Shown: one piece after another, positions 60,021-64,000 of the stretch
Layout: each line of letters begins with the position of its first letter
Numbering within the stretch: the stretch's first letter is position 1
NCBI GenBank assembly: GCA_934561175.1
Contig: CAKTFW010000001.1
Span: 1-64,000, forward strand
Length of the DNA: 64,000 nucleotides
Source of the DNA: an uncultured Oscillospiraceae bacterium
GTDB lineage: Bacteria; Bacillota; Clostridia; Oscillospirales; Oscillospiraceae
Reading direction: 5' to 3'
Program-made: the position numbers and the translations under genes
Notes under the pieces: model-generated
Database searches by the model: none
Told to the model about the DNA's origin: nothing
Seen by the model: the letters and a program-made list of their open reading frames with translations, nothing else

Positions 60021-61241
60021 ATGCGTGTGATTATTATCGGCGGCGGCGCCAGCGGTATGATGGCCGCGATCACAGCCGCACAGAATCCGGCGCACAGCGT
60101 TCTGATTCTGGAACGGCAGGCACGGGTCGGTCGAAAGTTGGCCGCAACCGGAAACGGTCGGTGCAATCTCTCCAACTTGCACCTGGAGCAGGGAGACTAT
60201 CAGACCGACGCGCCGGAAATTCTCGGCGTGATGCAGCAATTTACAGTCTCTGACACGCTGTTATTTTTTCAGGATCTCGGCCTTGTCACCACCGCAGAGC
60301 CGGACGGCAAGCTCTATCCCTATTCCAACCAGGCCAACAGCGTTATCGATGTGCTGCGCTTTGCCTTGGATCGACCGAATATTCAGATTATTTCCGGTGC
60401 AGAAGTCACCGGCGCGCACTGTAGCAGGGATGGAATCTTCACCGTTCGTACTGTCGGGCAAAAATACGATTCTGACGCATTGATTCTTGCCGCCGGGGGG
60501 CCCGCTGGCGGCAAGCTGGGTGGTACTGCAGACGCCGCACAGCTCGCCAAACGGTTTGGGCATCATATTGTCCCCATGCTACCAGGACTCGTACAACTCA
60601 AATGTAGCAGTCCTGCCCTGCGCAGTCTGAAAGGCGTTCGTGCAGAAGCCGCATTGACACTTCTGCATCACCGGCGGAGCATCCAATGTCTCACAGGTGA
60701 AGTGCAGTTTACAGACTATGGTCTCAGCGGTCCCGCAATTTTTACGCTTTCACGGGCAGCGGCGTCGCTGCAGGACGCCGCTATTCAACTCGATCTGCTG
60801 CCGCAGTATCCAGAGGCAGAATTGACCGCGTGGCTGAAGCACCGTGTTCAATCCGCGCCGCAGCTGACCGCCGAAAATCTGCTGACCGGCATGCTCCATA
60901 ACCGGCTGGGCCGTACGCTGGTGCTGGAAGCCGGCCTGCGGCTGGATCGTCCGCTTGCAACCCTCGCACCGGACGCCTGCCGTTCCGTTGCGCACCTCGT
61001 CAAAACATGGACGCTGTCAATTGACGGCTCGCTGGGCTTCGACCAGGCGCAGGTCACCATCGGCGGCATTCGCGCCGCCGAATTTGATCCCCAAACACTG
61101 GAAAGCCGTCTCTGTCCCAAGCTCTATGCCTGCGGTGAAGCGCTCAATGTGGACGGCCCCTGCGGTGGCTTTAATCTGCAATGGGCCTGGAGCTCCGGCC
61201 ATGTGGCCGGTCTGCTTGGCCATACGGAGGAAACAACATGA
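60021..61241 (+). CDS. BaiN/HI0933-family FAD flavoprotein
   Basis: The 406 residues begin with the FAD motif MRVIIIGGGASGMMAA and carry ATGNGRCNLSN, the BaiN/HI0933 signature, plus a late YACGEALNVDGPCGGFNLQ FAD-binding segment. Members reduce C=C bonds in some steroid pathways; the physiological role is otherwise unknown. GGAGG precedes the ATG. It overlaps the next flavoprotein gene by four bases. Confidence 0.93.
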   Translation: MRVIIIGGGASGMMAAITAAQNPAHSVLILERQARVGRKLAATGNGRCNLSNLHLEQGDYQTDAPEILGVMQQFTVSDTLLFFQDLGLVTTAEPDGKLYPYSNQANSVIDVLRFALDRPNIQIISGAEVTGAHCSRDGIFTVRTVGQKYDSDALILAAGGPAGGKLGGTADAAQLAKRFGHHIVPMLPGLVQLKCSSPALRSLKGVRAEAALTLLHHRRSIQCLTGEVQFTDYGLSGPAIFTLSRAAASLQDAAIQLDLLPQYPEAELTAWLKHRVQSAPQLTAENLLTGMLHNRLGRTLVLEAGLRLDRPLATLAPDACRSVAHLVKTWTLSIDGSLGFDQAQVTIGGIRAAEFDPQTLESRLCPKLYACGEALNVDGPCGGFNLQWAWSSGHVAGLLGHTEETT

Positions 61242-62815
61242 TCCGGATTCGCAATCTCAAGCTCTATCCCGGCCAGCAGGAAACCACACTCTCTGTCCTC
61301 GCAGCCAAAGCGCTGCGGGTCAATCCCAGTCAGCTCAAAAGTCTGACGATTCGAAAAAAATCAATCGACGCCAGAGACAAGCAGGCGATTCGAATTCTCT
61401 ACACAGTAGATGTTTCTCTGCCGCAGGAGGCTGCCATTCTGCGCCGTGTTCGCTCTGCGCAGATCACGCGTGCTACGGACGCGCACTATCATCCTCCCCG
61501 CGCCGCTGCCCCCATGCCGCGCCCGGTTATTGTCGGCTTTGGCCCTGCCGGAATCTTTGCCGGCTTGATTCTTGCCCAGGCCGGACTGCGCCCAATCATT
61601 CTGGAACGCGGCCGCGATGCTGAAACCCGGCAGAAGGATGTCGCTGCATTCTGGACCAGTGGAAAGCTGGATCCCATCTCCAATGTACAGTTTGGAGAGG
61701 GCGGCGCCGGCACTTTTTCCGATGGAAAGCTGAACACCGGGGTCCGCGACATTCGAATTCACTGGGTACTGCAGCAGTTGGTCAGCGCTGGTGCACCGGA
61801 AGAAATTCTCTATGATGCGAAGCCACACATCGGTACCGATGTGCTGGTGCATGTCGTACAAACGCTGCGCCGCACCATTGAATCGCATGGCGGCGAAGTA
61901 CATTTCGAGACACAGCTCACTGGTCTTAAAACAGAAGGCGGCGCTATCTCCGCTGCACAGACCAACCACGGCAGTATTCCCTGCAGCGCGCTGATTCTGG
62001 CCACTGGCCACAGTGCCCGCGATACTTATGAAATGCTGGACTGCCTTGGCGTCCCCATGACGCCAAAGGCTTTTTCCATGGGCGTCCGGATCGAACAGCT
62101 GCAATCGCGCATCAACCACACACAGTACGGTGATGCCGCTGCGCTGTTGCCGCCTGCCAGTTACAAGCTTGCCTGTCACCTGCCGGATGGGAGTTCCGCT
62201 TATACCTTTTGCATGTGCCCTGGTGGATTTGTTGTCGCGGCGGCTTCTGAGTTGGAGGCAATCGCCACAAACGGCATGAGCAATCAGGATCGCGGCGGCG
62301 TCAACGCAAACACCGCATTGCTGGTTTCCCTGCCGCCGGAGCAGTTTCCAGATTCCTCCACATTGGGTGGGATGCACTACCAACGCCAACTAGAGCGCGC
62401 TGCGTTTCTCGCCGGCGGCGGCAACTATTTTGCACCGGCACAGCTGGTCGGCGATTTTCTGGCGCGCCGCCCCTCCAGCGCCTTCGGCGCTGTTCAGCCC
62501 ACCTATCGTCCCGGCGTAACGCTCTGTGATCTGCATCAGGTATTGCCAGTTTCCATCACCGGTGTTCTGGAATCTGCGTTGGTACAATTAAATCAAAAGC
62601 TTCCTGGCTTTTCCGATCCCGACGCGGTACTCACCGCACCGGAAACCCGCAGCTCCGCGCCGGTACGGATTCTGAGAGACAGCACCTTTCAGTCCATGCT
62701 CCGCGGACTCTATCCCTGCGGCGAAGGGGCCGGTTATGCCGGTGGAATTACTTCTGCCGCTGTAGACGGAATCAAGTGTGCCGAAGCGCTGATTGCTGCT
62801 GCACAAACAGATTAA
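61238..62815 (+). CDS. COG2509-type FAD-dependent dehydrogenase
   Basis: The 525 residues have an N-terminal alpha/beta domain of about 80 residues (KLYPGQQETTLSVLAAKAL...), then FAD motif GFGPAGIFAGLI, NVQFGEGGAGTFSDGKLNT and a C-terminal CGEGAGYAGGITSAAVDG segment. This is the COG2509 architecture, common next to BaiN-like genes. The reaction is not established. ATG 61238 overlaps the previous stop (ATGA) and follows GGAGG. Confidence 0.92.
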   Translation: MIRIRNLKLYPGQQETTLSVLAAKALRVNPSQLKSLTIRKKSIDARDKQAIRILYTVDVSLPQEAAILRRVRSAQITRATDAHYHPPRAAAPMPRPVIVGFGPAGIFAGLILAQAGLRPIILERGRDAETRQKDVAAFWTSGKLDPISNVQFGEGGAGTFSDGKLNTGVRDIRIHWVLQQLVSAGAPEEILYDAKPHIGTDVLVHVVQTLRRTIESHGGEVHFETQLTGLKTEGGAISAAQTNHGSIPCSALILATGHSARDTYEMLDCLGVPMTPKAFSMGVRIEQLQSRINHTQYGDAAALLPPASYKLACHLPDGSSAYTFCMCPGGFVVAAASELEAIATNGMSNQDRGGVNANTALLVSLPPEQFPDSSTLGGMHYQRQLERAAFLAGGGNYFAPAQLVGDFLARRPSSAFGAVQPTYRPGVTLCDLHQVLPVSITGVLESALVQLNQKLPGFSDPDAVLTAPETRSSAPVRILRDSTFQSMLRGLYPCGEGAGYAGGITSAAVDGIKCAEALIAAAQTD

Positions 62816-62821
62816 AAAACA

Positions 62822-62866
62822 CAAAAAAGCACCCGGATCTGTTAAAACAGATCCGGGTGTTTTCTT
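62822..62866. terminator. Bidirectional terminator after the flavoprotein pair
   Basis: CACCCGGATCTGT (62830-62842) pairs with 62847-62859, flanked by A- and T-runs on both sides. Confidence 0.85.
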
Positions 62867-62879
62867 ATCCAATCCTTAT

Positions 62880-63818
62880 TCAGAATGTGGCCACATCGCG
62901 TGTCGCTGGTTCCGCAGCGGTAACAGACACCGCTGTCAAAACCGGGCCCTGCCCACGAAACAGCGCATGCGATTTCAACTCCACCGTTGCTTCCACCATG
63001 ACCCAACTGCGCTGCTGCAGCTGCGCACTCTTCGGATAATTGCAAGGCAGGCCCATGAAGGTAATATCCTCAACGCAACAGGTCATCACAAACCGGCCGG
63101 GTGCAAATTGCGTTTCCTTATTTTTCTTCAGGTGCGCCACCTGCGCCTTAAAGCGTACCGTCTTCCCGATATACTTTTTCGGCTCCTCTGTAATATCCCG
63201 GTAGAACAGCGCATAGTCATCATCGGCGACTTCAATCACCGGCGCGTTGATATCAAAGGGCAGCGGATCGACAATTTCATCAAACTCACTCGATCCATCT
63301 GTGTGATCATAAACAATATCCACTCGGCGGTTGATCGCGCGTGCCAGCTTGTGCAGTGGCATAATATCCATCTTGGGATCCACACGATTAAATACCACCA
63401 TCTCACAGCCGGAGAGCTTATCTACAACCAACTGGCGCATGTTTGCATTATAGGTCAAAATCGTTGTCGCATCTGCAAACATGACCTCCTGGCAGACCTC
63501 CCAGTCCTCCGGCATCAGGTTATAAAAATCGCCTACCAATGCCATACCGTTCAGCTCTGCCACCACGCGCTCGGCGCGGTATTTTTTCTCCAGTGCTTTC
63601 AGCTGTTCTGTCGTCAACGCATCCAGGTCGTCAATGACCTCAATATAGACATTTTTATGGGGATAGGTGGAGATCTCATATTCTTCCTCTCCCTCTTCCA
63701 TAACCAGCAGCAGTGTCCGTTCCCCGGCGTTAAAGCGGGGATCTTCCAATGTCTCCTGAATAAATTTCGTCTTCCCAGATTCCAGAAATCCGGTAAATAC
63801 ATAAACAGGAATTCCCAT
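62880..63818 (-). CDS. CobW-like GTPase fused to a DUF1980/TIGR03943-like C-terminal domain
   Basis: About 312 residues. The N-terminal half is a G3E-type P-loop domain (FTGFLESGKTKFI, VVFNRVDP as G4). It lacks the usual CxCC metal-transfer motif after the P-loop. The C-terminal half, with GRFVMTCCVEDITFMGLPC, resembles the YcgQ/DUF1980 subunit that pairs with a permease and is Cys-rich. ATG 63818 follows the upstream CobW gene by one base; the TTG at 63830 is also possible. A metal-handling role is likely; the metal is unknown. Confidence 0.8.
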   Translation of the reverse strand: MGIPVYVFTGFLESGKTKFIQETLEDPRFNAGERTLLLVMEEGEEEYEISTYPHKNVYIEVIDDLDALTTEQLKALEKKYRAERVVAELNGMALVGDFYNLMPEDWEVCQEVMFADATTILTYNANMRQLVVDKLSGCEMVVFNRVDPKMDIMPLHKLARAINRRVDIVYDHTDGSSEFDEIVDPLPFDINAPVIEVADDDYALFYRDITEEPKKYIGKTVRFKAQVAHLKKNKETQFAPGRFVMTCCVEDITFMGLPCNYPKSAQLQQRSWVMVEATVELKSHALFRGQGPVLTAVSVTAAEPATRDVATF

Positions 63819-63819
63819 A

Positions 63820-64000
63820 TCAGACACCAAACGCCGCTGCGACTTCCGGTTCCTTCAGCTCCGCGCCAATCACACAGAGACGGCCTGTGACATCTGCCGG
63901 GCCCGTACGAACATTCGATTCACCTGGTACAAAATCGAAGTGAATCCACTGACCGTCTTGACCAGCAACAATACCCTTCGCGCGGAGAATTGCACCGCAG
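63820..64000 (-). CDS. CobW-family GTP-binding protein, C-terminal end only
   Basis: The visible 59 codons read CGAILRAKGIVAGQDGQW, then HFDFVPGESNVR and TGRLCVIGAELKE, the CobW C-terminal domain (RAKG..., HFDYVPG, TGR.CVIG). The N-terminal GTPase part lies beyond the window. It directly abuts the GTPase-DUF1980 gene, so both form one operon and probably handle the same metal. Confidence 0.85.
   Translation of the reverse strand, partial: CGAILRAKGIVAGQDGQWIHFDFVPGESNVRTGPADVTGRLCVIGAELKEPEVAAAFGV

Noticed and set aside
1..64000. CRISPR arrays, tRNA genes, insertion sequences, prophage
   Set aside because: No spaced direct repeats, cloverleaf-like tRNA sequences, transposase or phage genes were recognised on either strand.

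Overview
The window looks like chromosome of an anaerobic, spore-forming Clostridia member, most likely an Oscillospirales/Oscillospiraceae-type gut bacterium. The basis is an intact spoIVA with a sigma-E-like promoter, a SPOCS/LysM spore-coat type protein, remA and cdaA/cdaR, a type A RNase P RNA, strictly anaerobic enzymes (2-hydroxyacyl-CoA dehydratase, glycyl radical enzyme) and clostridial gene order. No lineage assignment beyond that is possible from the sequence alone.

1-5.4 kb: a Crp/Fnr-family regulator (cut by the window edge) is divergent from an NSS sodium symporter, with a perfect Crp-type operator between them at about -41.5 of the symporter promoter. Then come spoIVA and a SPOCS-LysM protein. 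5.4-20.5 kb: a long minus-strand housekeeping series, transcribed from cdaA down to thiN: cdaA, cdaR, rseC-like, yicC, remA, gmk, rpoZ, priA, def, fmt, rsmB, rlmN, stp, prkC, rsgA, thiN. It links c-di-AMP signalling, nucleotide metabolism, replication restart, formyl-Met processing, rRNA modification and Ser/Thr kinase signalling, with many ATGA or TAATG overlaps. 20.5-29.8 kb: a second minus-strand series read from rnpB: rnpB, murD, three tandem M42 peptidases, a YnbB-like PLP enzyme, ispD, ispF, cobO, a DUF3343 protein and a cysteine-desulfurase-like protein.

29.8-48.9 kb is the accessory heart of the window. On the plus strand: two tandem thiolases and an EamA transporter. On the minus strand: two tandem UxaA-type sugar-acid dehydratases (each its own transcription unit); an operon for 2-hydroxyacyl-CoA dehydratase (two subunits plus ATP-dependent activator); and an operon hbd - crotonase - GldA-like dehydrogenase - two DctP - DctQ - DctM - KduD-like SDR. 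Read together they suggest uptake of a sugar acid or related hydroxy acid by a TRAP transporter, dehydration to a 2-keto-3-deoxy acid, reduction to a 2-hydroxy acid, alpha-dehydroxylation at the CoA level, then hydration, oxidation and thiolysis to acetyl-CoA. That route is inference. The CoA-activating enzyme is not in the window.

48.9-64 kb: clpB under a perfect CIRCE operator; an SLH/beta-helix/L,D-transpeptidase cell-wall protein; an aldo-keto reductase - glycyl radical enzyme - activase operon followed by a frameshifted remnant; trmO; a compact divergent module of an XRE regulator and a 64-residue membrane peptide with a 31-bp perfect palindrome; two flavoproteins; and two CobW-type GTPases (the last cut by the window edge). 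No tRNA, CRISPR array, insertion sequence or prophage was seen.
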